64,000 nucleotides of DNA from Linyphia triangularis (GCA_963978545.1 OZ021727.1:92086262-92150261), one strand, 5' to 3'; shown: positions 46,201 to 54,354, counted from the stretch's first letter. The notes: generated from the sequence alone by a model not told the origin. Made by a program: numbers and translations.

Positions 46201-47751
46201 TTTAAAAGTCCTTAATTTTAACAGATGTTGTCCAATTGCAAAATTTATAAAAATACAACTCGGACTTGCTATCCCCGCGTCACCGCCACCTATCTGCACT
46301 GTATCAAAATTTTCCGACATATTTGTATTGCGCATCCACCAACTTTAATTTTTTTGGTAGAATATACTTTATTAAAAATTTAAATATAGATACGATGCCT
46401 GAAAACGAATTTTCATAGGTCCTTAAATACATTAATTAGGTCCTTAAAAGTCATTGAAAAGTCATTGATTTTCATTTTGTGATTTGAGTGGGAATCCTGT
46501 AGACAACTTAACTCAGAGTTTATAAATCCCATCAAATATGTAATTTCCCTTTTTATATCTTTACACATAGTTTGTATATTTTATTTTTTATTATCGTAGC
46601 ATCCTTGCTTGCTACATTGCAATCACAAACTTGCTGTTTAACACCTTCAGTTTTTTCTACAACTTGCATGTTTTATGTCCTATTTTTTCATGTTGTCACT
46701 TAGTGTTTAACATACAAGACAAATCCCCCCCCCCCCCCCTCACTGAAATTGTGTGAAATCTTGTTCCACTACTTCCCCTTCTTTTTTTGTGCAACTTGTT
46801 TTATATATTTAAACAAATCTTTGACCATAACCTTCCCCCCGTCCAAAAAAAATCCTGGCTACGGGCTTGGGAAAAAAGCATAGTTTTGGAATTGAACAAC
46901 TTCAACAAATTAGTTCTAACACAAATTAATGTAACCTCCCTTCCTGGCTGCTTCTTTTATTAGTGTTATATTTATTAACTGCCTTTGTATTATTACTTTA
47001 TTAATTTCTGTTATACTTTTTGTATAACATGATTTTGCAATTCATTTATTAATTGATTTTAAATTCATACTTCAATTACTTTTATGTTGTATTTATTAAT
47101 TGGGCTGTTAATGCATCTTCGAAGTACACCACCAAAAATTAAATGCGTTTCTGGAGTTTTCCACTTGAATTTAACTTATATGCTTTATTTGAAGTGAACT
47201 ACTTTGGTTTATATTATGTTACAGATGGGTACTTTTTATTTTTTAACATAGTGGGCTCAAAATGATATTAATAAGTAAGTATTAAAACATGCAAATTTAT
47301 TATGGTATTAGAAATATTAAACTTGATTGTGTCTCACCTTTTATTGCTATTTCTCATGAATAAAATAAATAATATTTTGAAGCTTCCTTCATTATTCAGA
47401 AATTGCTTTATTTGAGGTTCTATTAATGAGAAATTCCTGTAACAAACGAATTCTAATTGATTTTCTGCTTATGATATATTTATTCCTCTAAATGATATTT
47501 TGGCTGTTGCAGAGGACATGGAAATTGAGAGCATCAGCGAAGTGGATAACTCTACGACTTCTGCACAAATATCGGAAGAAAAAGAAGGCGAAGAGGACTT
47601 AAAAGAGGAAGATGAGTCGCTGCACAGGTTGAGCATAAGCTCCGAGGCTTCTGAGATCCAAGCCAACTTAGTGGAAGATCGTCCCTACCAGTCACCAAAC
47701 TCAAATGAAACAAATCCAGCGAAACTCCCAAATGGCAATGAAAGCTCTTGA
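12353..47751 (+). CDS. LNPK: Lunapark, ER three-way-junction protein (ten recognised coding exons)
   Basis: Lunapark is an ER membrane protein that stabilises three-way tubule junctions. Both ends face the cytosol and a zinc finger supports dimerisation. Recognised exons are 12353-12379, 17472-17513, 19818-20005, 23682-23862, 26290-26359, 32940-33125, 41098-41271, 42406-42543, 44795-44849 and 47513-47751. They total about 433 codons, against 428 residues in the human protein. The order is: MGVLFSRFR start with an N-myristoylation-type glycine, a coiled coil (about 18-43), two membrane segments (about 46-66 and 74-90), a second coiled coil (about 95-145), a Pro/Ser-rich linker, a C4 zinc finger (C271, C274, C293, C296) and an acidic tail. 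All phases agree except between the last two exons, where a small exon is probably unmodelled. Confidence 0.93.
12852..13831. mobile_element. Large foldback element with nested insertion, LNPK intron 1
   Basis: The outer arms (about 12852-13020 and 13655-13831) are inverted copies sharing AATCCTGGCTGGGTTCAAAC-type sequence. A second inverted pair (around 13035-13065 and 13178-13210) lies inside. The right arm is split by a separate CAG-ended MITE at 13232-13658. The unsplit left arm shows the original sequence. Confidence 0.75.
13232..13658. mobile_element. CGGAGTGGCTAC / CCACTCTG MITE, nested
   Basis: The ends are CGGAGTGGCTACAGAACC and TTGTGGCCACTCTG, flanked by TTTGA on both sides (5-bp duplication). 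The interior is rich in GGGAAA and TCAGGGAA words. The same family is at 17725-17982. Confidence 0.75.
14517..14984. mobile_element. CAGGGATGAGAG-type MITE (copy 1)
   Basis: The ends are CAGGGATGAGAGTTTTCCTC and CACTCTCATCCCTG. The interior holds inverted copies of a segment containing TTTCTCATACTATATAATA that can fold on each other. It shares most of its sequence with 25875-26239. Confidence 0.75.
15000..17471 (+). other. LNPK intron 1, remainder
   Basis: This is AT-rich intronic DNA. A weak tRNA-like word (GAGCGGTAGATCATGGGTTT) sits at about 15006 and a TTA microsatellite at 16911-16940. No exon of LNPK or other coding segment was recognised. Confidence 0.5.
17472..17513 (+). CDS. LNPK: LNPK coding exon 2
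   Basis: This is a 42-nt phase 0-0 exon, acceptor TTTTCCAG and donor GTAATT. It encodes TKPTTKELLEDLQK, the start of the first coiled coil. Confidence 0.93.
17725..17982. mobile_element. CAGAGTGGCCAC-type MITE
   Basis: The ends are CAGAGTGGCCACAGAC and TGTGGTCATCCTG, flanked by TGATT on both sides (5-bp duplication). It is a shorter relative of the element nested at 13232-13658. Confidence 0.75.
18222..18558. mobile_element. Foldback MITE, about 335 bp
   Basis: The arms 18222-18293 and about 18486-18558 are inverted copies with CTATGTTACAAT at the tip and GCCCAGTGCATTTAG inside. The middle is AT-rich filler. Confidence 0.7.
18892..19620 (-). mobile_element. Solo LTR of a retrotransposon
   Basis: Read on the minus strand it begins TGTTACGAGTTT and ends CACGCAACA (729 bp), flanked by ATAT on both sides. 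It carries a TATA box (CCCCTATATAAGCC) followed about 250 bp later by AATAAA, the normal LTR order. A 4-bp duplication fits a Ty3/Gypsy-type LTR. There is no internal coding region, so it arose by LTR-LTR recombination. It lies antisense in LNPK intron 2. Confidence 0.85.
19818..20005 (+). CDS. LNPK: LNPK coding exon 3 (both membrane segments)
   Basis: This is a 188-nt exon, acceptor CCTGTAG and donor GTAAGT. It completes the coiled coil (EIEILEEYKRSTEVQQK) and encodes membrane segment 1 (residues about 46-66), a short NYPVTTKD loop and most of segment 2 (AVPFLIFPL). Confidence 0.95.
20544..20731 (+). mobile_element. tRNA-derived SINE with target duplications
   Basis: The head contains TAGTGGTTAGCG (A box) and GGGTTCGAGTCCCG (B box), as in a tRNA. 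The 188-bp body is flanked by CAAAAGTTC at 20535-20543 and 20732-20740. Lack of a good acceptor stem and the extended 3' body argue against a functional tRNA gene. Confidence 0.85.
21315..22970. mobile_element. CAGGGATGAG-type element, 1.66 kb (copy 2)
   Basis: The ends are CAGGGATGAGTTTCTTCCGC and ACTCATCCCTG, flanked by CCATTG on both sides (6-bp duplication). The middle (about 21750-22380) is unusually rich in CpG and in GATATTNCCG-like words at irregular short spacing. No transposase was recognised. It lies in LNPK intron 3. Confidence 0.8.
23682..23862 (+). CDS. LNPK: LNPK coding exon 4
   Basis: This is a 181-nt exon, acceptor TTTAAG and donor GTGAGT. It encodes the end of membrane segment 2 and a basic/acidic helix containing RNNDENLLDLRKRKKELLE and METETYKVVKELLEKYDP. 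These match human RNNEALDDLKSQRKKILEE and KETYKTAKLILERFDP. Confidence 0.96.
24059..25273. mobile_element. CAGGGATGAG-type element, decayed (copy 3)
   Basis: The left end is weak (CAGATTCCTTATGCC, then GTCGGCGG), and the right end is CATCATATCCCTG. The flanks CTTCAG and CTTCCA agree at 4-5 of 6 bases. The interior resembles copy 2 with a decayed form of its repeated words and long T/C runs at 25187-25250. Confidence 0.6.
25875..26239. mobile_element. CAGGGATGACAG-type MITE (copy 4)
   Basis: The ends are CAGGGATGACAGTTTTCCTC and CACTCTCATCCCTG. It is collinear with 14517-14984 but lacks its internal inverted duplication. It ends 50 bp before LNPK exon 5. Confidence 0.75.
26290..26359 (+). CDS. 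LNPK: LNPK coding exon 5
   Basis: This is a 70-nt exon, acceptor CTTCTAG and donor GTATGT. It encodes the start of the variable linker (IFEARPAIEAAPSTPMRG). It is supported by phase continuity (0 to 1) and position; little similarity is expected here. Confidence 0.85.
27600..28085 (+). pseudogene. Possible Tc1-type transposase relic
   Basis: One frame at about 27620-27715 reads SAGQIADVLKKEDSRSTII, like a Tc1 helix-turn-helix. Near 28050 FQQES recalls the FQQDNAP block of the catalytic core. Stops and gaps separate them and a G run interrupts at 27850. The foldback MITE at 28092 truncates it. The assignment is weak. Confidence 0.35.
28092..28745. mobile_element. Foldback MITE, TAGTC family (copy 2)
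   Basis: This is a 654-bp imperfect palindrome with the same ends as copy 1, flanked by TAA on both sides. Confidence 0.85.
28966..31660. repeat. Tandem array of seven 384-bp units
   Basis: Seven nearly identical units repeat every 384 bp (385 for the first). Each contains the left half of the MITE at 4540-4975 plus about 180 bp of unrelated left flank, joined at AATACGAGG/ATTCTTTTC. A T/A difference (CTTTCATTT or CTTACATTT) alternates in units 3-7, a sign of dimer-sized exchange. Each unit has a 60-codon minus-strand frame that is a by-product of the repeat. Confidence 0.95.
31650..31830. mobile_element. Right half of the array-founding MITE
   Basis: After the last unit the sequence continues into the part of the MITE that the units lack (GAGGAGGAACCTGGTCTAAA onward), as at 4753-4940. 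It then diverges before reaching the right terminal repeat. Confidence 0.7.
31878..32881 (+). mobile_element. CAGGGTTCCCAC-type MITE (copy 3), split by a nested element
   Basis: The ends are CAGGGTTCCCACAGTC and TTGAGTGTGAACCCTG, with flanks TTTAT and TGTAT (4 of 5). The host copy is internally shortened. A TTAA-targeted foldback element occupies 32115-32836. Confidence 0.85.
32115..32836. mobile_element. TTAA-flanked foldback element, 722 bp
   Basis: Its arms of about 300 bp are almost perfectly complementary. The ends are GGCGTCTTCTTACTTTAGGC and the complement ending GAGAAGACGCC. TTAA lies at 32111-32114 and 32837-32840. Other copies of the host MITE read GTCCTTAAAAGTCATT at this point, so the empty site is known. 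It has no transposase. Confidence 0.92.
32940..33125 (+). CDS. LNPK: LNPK coding exon 6 (Pro/Ser-rich linker)
   Basis: This is a 186-nt exon, acceptor TTTTTTCAG and donor GTATGT, phase 1 to 1. It encodes DLRRRSVSPRQTSPVTLGSP and a Pro/Gly/Ser-rich stretch ending RGGPHF. It is much richer in GC than its surroundings. It lies only 58 bp downstream of a composite transposon insertion (31878-32881). Confidence 0.9.
33196..33726. mobile_element. TTAA-flanked MITE, piggyBac-like ends
   Basis: TTAA at 33192-33195 is followed by CCCTTTAAATCCCA, and GGGATTTAAAGTG is followed by TTAA at 33727-33730. The interior is GC-rich for this window. It starts 70 bp after LNPK exon 6. Confidence 0.7.
34120..34365. 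repeat. Tandem duplication of about 120 bp
   Basis: Two copies of a segment with AAATTTAAATGC(T/A)GTATTATTG and CATGTTCCACACCTCTAACC lie side by side. A related GTTCCACACCCCTAG word recurs at about 60870, 61320 and 63260, so it belongs to a dispersed repeat. Confidence 0.7.
34690..36290 (-). pseudogene. Decayed mariner transposase
   Basis: On the minus strand the frames, broken by stops and shifts, give mariner blocks in order: KSGDFDKQDKE near 36130, NEFKTRDVERRFF near 35920, PQYSPNIAPFEYHLF near 34870 and a GIHMLPER motif near 34750. The middle is displaced by about 600 bp of another repeat (35040-35640). The protein cannot be made. It lies antisense in LNPK intron 6. Confidence 0.75.
35040..35640. 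mobile_element. Probable hAT-type insertion in the mariner relic
   Basis: It starts near TCGCGGGCCGGATAC and ends near AATCTGGCCAGCGGGC, GC-rich ends typical of old hAT elements with CGGGCCGGAT tips. The target duplication is not clear and the borders are approximate. Confidence 0.45.
36411..37060. repeat. Three tandem copies of a 219-bp unit
   Basis: Units begin TAACGTCCTCCCTTGTAAAT at 36411, 36631 and 36849. They differ mainly in T-run length and a few substitutions. There is no coding content. Confidence 0.9.
37061..37880 (+). other. LNPK intron 6, plain AT-rich stretch
   Basis: I see no gene, repeat end or strong secondary structure here; only A and T runs. Confidence 0.5.
37890..38221 (-). 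pseudogene. Internally deleted mariner transposase (second subfamily)
   Basis: The minus strand reads an N-terminal block (DVMSKQMVRRCCRKF, then SVIDDSLGKQVRQ) and, in another frame, the extreme C-terminus (HSQAAGFYDTGLQKLIPWYD). Both match SETMAR-type mariner transposases. The catalytic DD34D core between them is missing at about 38000. It is not related closely to the relic at 34690-36290. Confidence 0.7.
38495..38810 (+). mobile_element. Two tRNA-like SINE heads in tandem
   Basis: The first has TAGTAGTTAGCGCGCC (A box) and CCGGTTCGACTCTCC (B box). The second (38690 on) has GTCTAGTGGATAGAGTATC and AAGGTCTCGCGATATC, then CAGCGACCACAAAAAAAGC. The second resembles the units at 9770-10043. Confidence 0.6.
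38935..39438 (+). pseudogene. Unrecognised decayed coding sequence
   Basis: Two plus-strand frames, shifted relative to each other, have protein-like composition without internal stops. 38990-39183 contains VPIYGNIGNFLVDPHHSILY and FVNTEGFVAIILPLNG. 39208-39438 contains HVLYTTELLSSGIYQTSSGK and CLVSMPYEFRRTYYLEMALE. An upstream fragment reads DQEVTIAAYDSHTQNLPG in another frame. No splice sites are needed, so a decayed retrocopy of a host gene is plausible. I do not recognise the family. Confidence 0.4.
39450..40295 (+). other. LNPK intron 6, plain AT-rich stretch
   Basis: It holds a TA microsatellite at about 39993-40009 and a T run near 40160. No gene or element end was recognised. Confidence 0.5.
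40296..40720 (+). mobile_element. CAGGGTTCCCAC-type MITE (copy 4, full length)
   Basis: This is a 425-bp copy with CAGGGTTCCCACGGTC and GAGTGGGAATCCTG ends and TTATA on both sides. The interior repeats CTTGAAA and CTTAAAAGT words. Confidence 0.9.
41098..41271 (+). CDS. LNPK: LNPK coding exon 7 (zinc-finger first half)
   Basis: This is a 174-nt exon, acceptor TTTCCACAG and donor GTGAGT. It encodes the family signature RPVLPRERTLVDRLVDYLVG, then DGPSNRYALICRQCQSHNGM, which contains the first CxxC pair. It is nearly identical to the human segment. Confidence 0.97.
42406..42543 (+). CDS. LNPK: LNPK coding exon 8 (zinc-finger second half)
   Basis: This is a 138-nt exon, acceptor TTATGTAG and donor GTAAGT. 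It encodes AFRCCYCFQFNPPRN, supplying the second CxxC, then a Pro-rich segment. It matches human AFRCAYCFFLNPARK. Confidence 0.96.
42589..42704. mobile_element. pogo/Tigger-like MITE
   Basis: This is a 116-bp element flanked by TA, with ends CAGTCAAACTCCATTAA and TTAACGGGGTTTGACTG. It lies 45 bp after LNPK exon 8. Confidence 0.8.
42861..43235 (+). mobile_element. CAGGGTTCCCAC-type MITE (copy 5)
   Basis: This is a 375-bp copy with ATATT on both sides. It ends GAGTGTGAACCCTG. Confidence 0.9.
43240..44790 (+). other. LNPK intron 8, remainder
   Basis: AT-rich, with a short GC-richer patch at 43540-43660 and a G run at 44664-44675. No exon or element end was recognised. Confidence 0.5.
44795..44849 (+). 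CDS. LNPK: LNPK coding exon 9 (acidic tail)
   Basis: This is a 55-nt exon, acceptor AAAATAG and donor GTGAGT. It encodes DSEASADEKEDDKLPVKE and ends with two bases of a codon. The acidic composition and phase on the left side fit. The right-side phase does not fit the last exon, so the donor choice or a missing exon is uncertain. Confidence 0.8.
45275..45697 (+). mobile_element. CAGGGTTCCCAC-type MITE (copy 6, full length)
   Basis: This is a 423-bp copy flanked by TTTAA on both sides, very similar to copy 4. Confidence 0.92.
46096..46499 (+). mobile_element. CAGGGTTCCCAC-type MITE (copy 7)
   Basis: This is a 404-bp copy starting CAGGGTTGCCAC and ending GAGTGGGAATCCTG, flanked by TAGAC at 46091-46095 and 46500-46504. 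Confidence 0.92.
47513..47751 (+). CDS. LNPK: LNPK terminal coding exon
   Basis: The acceptor is GTTGCAG. The exon encodes an acidic, Ser-rich tail (EDMEIESISEVDNSTTSAQI, then EEKEGEEDLKEEDES) and stops at TGA 47749-47751. It needs one leftover base from the previous exon, whereas exon 9 leaves two. The composition matches Lunapark C-termini and no other gene intervenes. Confidence 0.82.
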
Positions 47752-49440
47752 AATATGCCCTCCCCCCCCCTCCCCTTCCCTCTTGCATGCTGCCAATATC
47801 ATGACCAAGAATTACTATTGTACATAAAAAAGTATTTTTCCAAGTGTGAATCTAGCTGTACTTATTTTCAACTAATTTATTGCTATCGCAGTACAGCTGT
47901 TTTTACGTTTACCCAAAAAACACAGATATTTTGTACAATGCAGAATGCGCTTTTCAAAAAAGTCAGTGAATTTCTAATGAATATTTTATTGAGCGCAATT
48001 GCTAAGTATTTTAAAGATCAATTTCGTACTCTTTTGCAAAACGGCCTACAAGAGCTGATATCACTTTCTAACTGAACAGTTTTCTCATTCGTGTTATTAC
48101 ATATTTTAATACACTCAGAAAATCTTGCTAATTAGTTTTTTAAACTCTTAAACACAAGTTAGATCTTTATCTTCTATCATAATTGAATGATATCTATAGA
48201 TATATATATCCATTTTTACATGATAATCATTTCTTTGGTATTACTGCAGGTTTTTTTTAGCTTTGTCTTAAATATCAAAATCTATTTTATAATCTGAAGT
48301 GTGGCATAAATTATTCTGAAAAAAAATTCTATAATTCAATAAGTTGGTTATTTACTATAGTAAATTTCTTTCAAATGAAAACATTATTCTGTATCTTTTT
48401 CCTTTATATTTCTTATGGTCTTCATTATTAGTATTATGTAAATATACTACTATTTTTAGAGCTGAATTACTGTGTTATTAAAATATCCCTAAAAATATAA
48501 TTTTTTTGCCAATAAAAATATACATTGGTTTTAAAAGAGGAATGTTGACTCTTAAAATGTAAGTATCTCAGGTGTAATGGTAGTTGCATGATATACTGAA
48601 ACCATATCAAAATATTTAAAACTGATATGATTTTTTTAACATTGCTATTATTATTAACTATAACATTAATATTATCATTTACTATTTCATCCTTATAAGA
48701 AAAAATAATTTAAAAGGTTATTTAAGAATCTTTATTTATCTATTCAAATAATTAATGTGCGAAACTACTTTGCATATAATCTTGTCTCTTTTCGGCATTT
48801 CCATTTTAATAAACATGCAAAGAAAAAATATTTGAATTCACTTCTGAGTTGTATGTAACAAATGCAAAGCTGTCTTTTCTTGCTATGATAATTCTGAAGA
48901 ATGCGAGAATTATTTATTTATTGGGATATATTTTTTTTTCTTTTAAAATATATAATTAAGAAGAATTGTAAATTTGATTTTCATAGTAAATGCAATATTG
49001 CTTGCTCTCTAACCAAGTCTATTATAATAATCTTTAAAAAAATATTTGTAAAGATATGTATTGGCTTTTAGTTACTGATTTTTATGTCTTGCGCTTTTTT
49101 CCCTTTCATTGATAATATTTATTTGATATATTTTCAAAACAAAATTGAAACTAATTTTCTGGTTTGTTTTTCATAGTTTTCCACCTTTATTGTATTGTAT
49201 TTTACAAGACCGTGTTATTTCCAGTTATATTCATAATGTTAAAGAATGTGATATTTTATTGCCATTTTTGAGATTTGTGCTTATTTAGTTCGACTTTTAA
49301 ACCTGTATAAAGAGAAATAATATATATCTGTTAAATTAATTTTATATATCTTTTAAATGTGTTCATAATATTAGATGCAAAATTATCTTGGAATGACATC
49401 GTCAAAACTTTGTGTCAATGCAAATGCAGAGCCCAATAAA
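47752..49440 (+). other. LNPK: Probable LNPK 3' UTR with candidate poly(A) signals
   Basis: The stretch is AT-rich and without transposon signatures after the LNPK stop. AATAAA hexamers occur at 48510-48515, 48808-48813 and 49435-49440, and any could end the transcript. A G/C-poor ORF at 47755-48075 lies inside it and looks fortuitous. Confidence 0.5.
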
Positions 49441-51760
49441 AAAAAACTGATTGTTATCAATTTTTGAGCATTTTTAAATAAAAGTAACAGGACATGCTTT
49501 TTTATCTGAACAATTATTATCTCATATGTAGTCATCCATCTTTGTATAGTGATTTGGTTAGTTGGTCCAGTAACAATTATTTATTAAGGAATTTTAAAAA
49601 GAATAATTAGATAATGGAATTCAATTTTTGCTTTATTTGTTAAGGTCTTACAAAACAATAAAAAGACATTTAACACAAAGAAAAAATAACTTTTTCTATT
49701 GATAACTTTAATATAATTAAAAACTTTATAAATGAATTTAAATTCTTTGTGAACTAAATTTTCTTACAGCTTCTATTGCTTTACAAAGGTAGTTGTGTCC
49801 TAGAATTGTTAGGAAGATTTCTATTGGTTTGCAAAAGTCTACTGGTTACCTACTTTACTCAGTAGAGTCATCCCCACTCATAAGTCATACCTACTTTTGT
49901 AAACCAATGAAAATCTTCTAGGAAATCTAGCTTGGAAAATTCATTGTGTTTTTCCCTCTGGACACTATTTAAATTATTTTAAAATGAAAATAATACAACT
50001 ATTTTTAATTCAGTTTATTATGCAAAGTAAACGCATCCTTGTTACCTATTTAATTTCAACTTATTGGCGAACAAGGCTAAGATTTTCAAACGTACTACTA
50101 GATTTGTTATTTATTTAAAAAAAAAATTTAAGTTAGGTAACAAGCTGATAAGTCAACTATAAGGCTTGTCATGTCAGTTTTAGCAGTATTTATTTGTCGA
50201 AAGCTCATAAATGTCGATGTGGATTGTCGTAGTCTGATGTCTGCTCAAGCTAACAAAGACCAAGCTTTTGGTGCCCCCCAAATTTTTAAAAAGCTGTTGT
50301 GGTCTAAATGAATTTTTTTTTTTTTAATATTTCCTATTGCATTTTGAACTTGAGTAAATTATAAAATTTAACTAGTTTAAAGCAAAAGCCGTTATATAAT
50401 TAAATCTGTAAAAAACATAAGCCTTATGTTCAAGTGAACTTAATTTTTTGATTTTCTGTTGGGTGATTTTTAGCTTAAGAAAGTGATTATCTATAAACTT
50501 GCAGACTGAAGACGAAACTGGTTAGTTGTGGTTATTAATCACATAGGAAATCATTTGCATTTTTCTTAATTGCATTGTTACCTAGTGGTAAAAATACGTT
50601 TTTGTTAAAATACGTTAATGATTAGTTTAAAGACACATTCGGGGACATATTAATTGCAAATGTCGAATATCCTACCTACCCAAACCAATTTTGATGTTAG
50701 AATCCTAACGGGTTACTTTTCTTTTACAATGATTGTATCAAATACTCAAACTAATTTAAATCTTTATGGTAGAATTTTGAAATGTCTTTACTTATACTGT
50801 TTTAGTCCATGCATTTTCGTAGAAAATCATTCCTATAATCACTGTCAATAAATATCGAGGCATTCTCCCTAAACCTATTATTTTTTTATAATGCCCAAAT
50901 ATTTAATGTGCTTTGGGCGTCAAGTGATGCTGGTCAGGCCTTGGTGATGTTTTTCCTCCATATTTCACTAAAAAGCAGAAAGTGCACACCTTACTTTGCT
51001 CTTGTACTGTTTTGGCTTTACAGAAATATAGTACAAGGTTTATTGTGCAGAAAGGATGTCATATATATAAAATAATACAAATGAAATGAAAAATGGCAGA
51101 AATTTCGAACTTTGTCAGAAGTATGGTCCTTTCATTTCTTTTGTTTTCATGTTTTTGACTTTACATTTGTGACTTCACTTTTTATTTTTTTCTATGTTAT
51201 TCACACACACACACACACACATATATATATACATTACAAGAAGTAACAATATAAGCGGTTTGAAAGGTTACACGTTGACGAAAATGCACTGGCAAGAACT
51301 TATGAATGGAACTAAAGCTTATTATGAACGCACCATTCGTATTCGCTGGGAAGGATACATATTTCCAAGAGGAATATTTTGTTATGTTCATAGGTTGCTT
51401 TATTGGAAACTGCTGGGTAGAAGATTTTTTGAGTTTTCATCGATAAGTATAAAATAGTTGTCTAATGTGAATGTTTTGTCTAACAATTCAGTTTTATAAA
51501 ACACGTGATTACTATGAATTGATAAAAACCCTCTACAAAAACTTTATCTACCCAAATTTTCTTATCTACCCAAATATCTGTAAATAGCTTTATTTTCTCT
51601 GCATTTAGCAGTCTATCCAGTTCTAATTTATATATCGACTGGCTGAATACGAGCTTTACCCGTGTAAATGGTAAAATTTTGTTCCTGTGCTTCGGTACGA
51701 AATTTTACCATTTACATTTTAGCAATCAAAATACGTTCATTATTTCAGACGTTTGACCTC
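49441..51760. other. Intergenic AT-rich DNA
   Basis: No gene was recognised. There is a small hairpin-forming pair at about 49808-49921 (AAGATTTCTATTGGTTTGC and its near-complement), a CA/TA microsatellite at 51202-51231 and a hairpin at 51664-51716 (GTAAATGGTAAAATTTT and complement). Confidence 0.5.
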
Positions 51761-51804
51761 ATTTCAACAAGAGAAAATTGATTTATCAAAATTGAGGACC
51801 TGAG

Positions 51805-52022
51805 AGGCAAAGGGGTCCAAGTGACTTTAATTAACTTTTGGGAAAATACACTTTAAAGTTTCTTATTTATATTAAGTTTGTATAGAAATTATTTTTTGTT
51901 CAAATACTAACCTCTGGTATGAAGATATTATTAGTTTTCATAGAATGTAATACAAACAAGAAACTTTAAAAGTGTGTTTTCTCAAAAGTCACTTAGACCC
52001 CTTCACTTCTCAGTTCCTCGAT
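51805..52022. mobile_element. Small foldback MITE
   Basis: Inverted arms of about 80 bp carry GAGGACCTGAGAGG and AAGGGGTCCAAGTGACTT on the left and their near-complement on the right. Confidence 0.7.
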
Positions 52023-53076
52023 TAGAGTAGCTTACTTTATCTAATCTTACCTTTACTGACAATTGCAAGGGTTGTGACTATGTTTGAAGTGAGACGGGCT
52101 ATTCCTCACATGAAACGTAATCGGAATAATTAAATGGAAAAAGTTGGAACATAGACCCTTCGAATCCAATTTCCAAGTTGTGACTTTATTGGAAGAACGA
52201 CAATGGATATTCTCTGTTTGGAATGTTGCGAATCTTTAAAATTGGTTAGTTGTAATTAAAATAACTTATTTTTTCCATGCTTTTCTTTGTTGGCATTTGT
52301 ACAAAATTTCTGAGTTGTGACTTTATTGGAATTGGGACATTTGCATATCCCTCCATTGCAATGTTAGATCATTTTTCGACCGCTTAAAGTTGGTTAATCG
52401 ACTACAGAATAGCTTACTTTATCTGTGCTTGCCATTATTACTACTAAGTTTCAGAGAGTTGTGACTATATTGGTATTGGAGCATTCTGGTTTGGAACATT
52501 TCAACGCTTTAAAAATGATTAATTGATATCGGAATAGCTTACTTTTTCTATACTCGTCCTTGTTGACATGTGTACCAAATTTCACTGCTGTGACTATATT
52601 GGAAGTAGGACATTAGAATATCCCTCGCTTGGAAGTTTTGACCCTTTCAAATTAGTTAATAGATATCGGGATGGCTTACATTTTTTTGTATGCTTACCCT
52701 TGTTGACATTTGTAACGAGTGTCAGAGTTGTGATTACATCGGAAGTGGGACATTTAAATTATCCTCTCTTTTGAAACCTCTTTTCTTCGAGTTTTTAAAA
52801 TTGACTAATTTAGAACGGAAATACCGCACTTTTTGTAAGCCTGCCCTTTTTGATATTTGTACCGAATAGCAGAGTTGTGATTACATTAAAAACTTATAGG
52901 AGTATCAGTCGAATATCAGAGTTGTGATCACATTGGAAGTGGGACATTTCTATATCCCTCTTTTGGAACGTTTGACTACTTTTCAAGTTTTTAAAGTTGA
53001 CTAATCGTTAATCGACATCGGAATGTTATACTTTTTGTATACTTTGCCCTTGTTGACATTTGCACCAAATAGCAGA

Positions 53077-54350
53077 GTTGTGATTGGATAACATTGTCTT
53101 ATTAGAGTATCATTTGAATATCAGAGTTGTGATTCTATTGGAAGTGGGACATTGGGATGACACTCGTTTGGATTGTTTCGACCCTTCAAAATTAGTAAAC
53201 CGAGATCAGAAAAATTTATTTTTTCTATGCTTTCCCTTGTTAACATTTGTAATAAATAGCAGAATTGTGATTGGATAACATTGACTTATTAGAGTATCAG
53301 TTGAATATCAGAGTTGTGATTCCATTGGAAGTGGGACATTGGGATGACACTCGTTTGGATTGTTTCGACCCTTCAAAATTAGTAAACCGAGATCAGAAAA
53401 ATTTATTTTTTCTATGCTTTCCCTTGTTAACATTTGTAATAAATAGCAGAATTGTGATTGGATAACATTGACTTATTAGAGTATCAGTTGAATATCAGAG
53501 TTGTGATTCCATTGGAAGTGGGACATTGGGATGACACTCGTTTGGATTGTTTCGACCCTTCAAAATTAGTAAACCGAGATCAGAAAAATTTATTTTTTCT
53601 ATGCTTTCCCTTGTTAACATTTGTAATAAATAGCAGAATTGTGATTGGATAACATTGACTTATTAGAGTATCAGTTGAATATCAGAGTTGTGATTCCATT
53701 GGAAGTGGGACATTGGGATGACACTCGTTTGGATTGTTTCGACCCTTCAAAATTAGTAAACCGAGATCAGAAAAATTTATTTTTTCTATGCTTTCCCTTG
53801 TTAACATTTGTAATAAATAGCAGAATTGTGATTGGATAACATTGACTTATTAGAGTATCAGTTGAATATCAGAGTTGTGATTCCATTGGAAGTGGGACAT
53901 TGGGATGACACTCGTTTGGATTGTTTCGACCCTTCAAAATTAGTAAACCGAGATCAGAAAAATTTATTTTTTCTATGCTTTCCCTTGTTAACATTTGTAA
54001 TAAATAGCAGAATTGTGATTGGATAACATTGACTTATTAGAGTATCAGTTGAATATCAGAGTTGTGATTCCATTGGAAGTGGGACATTGGGATGACACTC
54101 GTTTGGATTGTTTCGACCCTTCAAAATTAGTAAACCGAGATCAGAAAAATTTATTTTTTCTATGCTTTCCCTTGTTAACATTTGTAATAAATAGCAGAAT
54201 TGTGATTGGATAACATTGACTTATTAGAGTATCAGTTGAATATCAGAGTTGTGATTCCATTGGAAGTGGGACATTGGGATGACACTCGTTTGGATTGTTT
54301 CGACCCTTCAAAATTAGTAAACCGAGATCAGAAAAAATTATTTTTTCTAT
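53077..54350 (+). repeat. Homogeneous 187-bp tandem array
   Basis: GTGATTGGATAACATT recurs at 53077, 53264, 53451, 53638, 53825, 54012 and 54199, exactly 187 bp apart. Units 2-6 look identical; the first and last differ slightly. The unit equals a 138-bp monomer plus a 49-bp partial duplicate. Confidence 0.95.
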
Positions 54351-54354
54351 GCTT

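Noticed and set aside
47755..48075. 106-codon frame after the LNPK stop
   Set aside because: Lies in the 3' UTR, with low-complexity Phe/Lys/Ile composition and no recognised domain.
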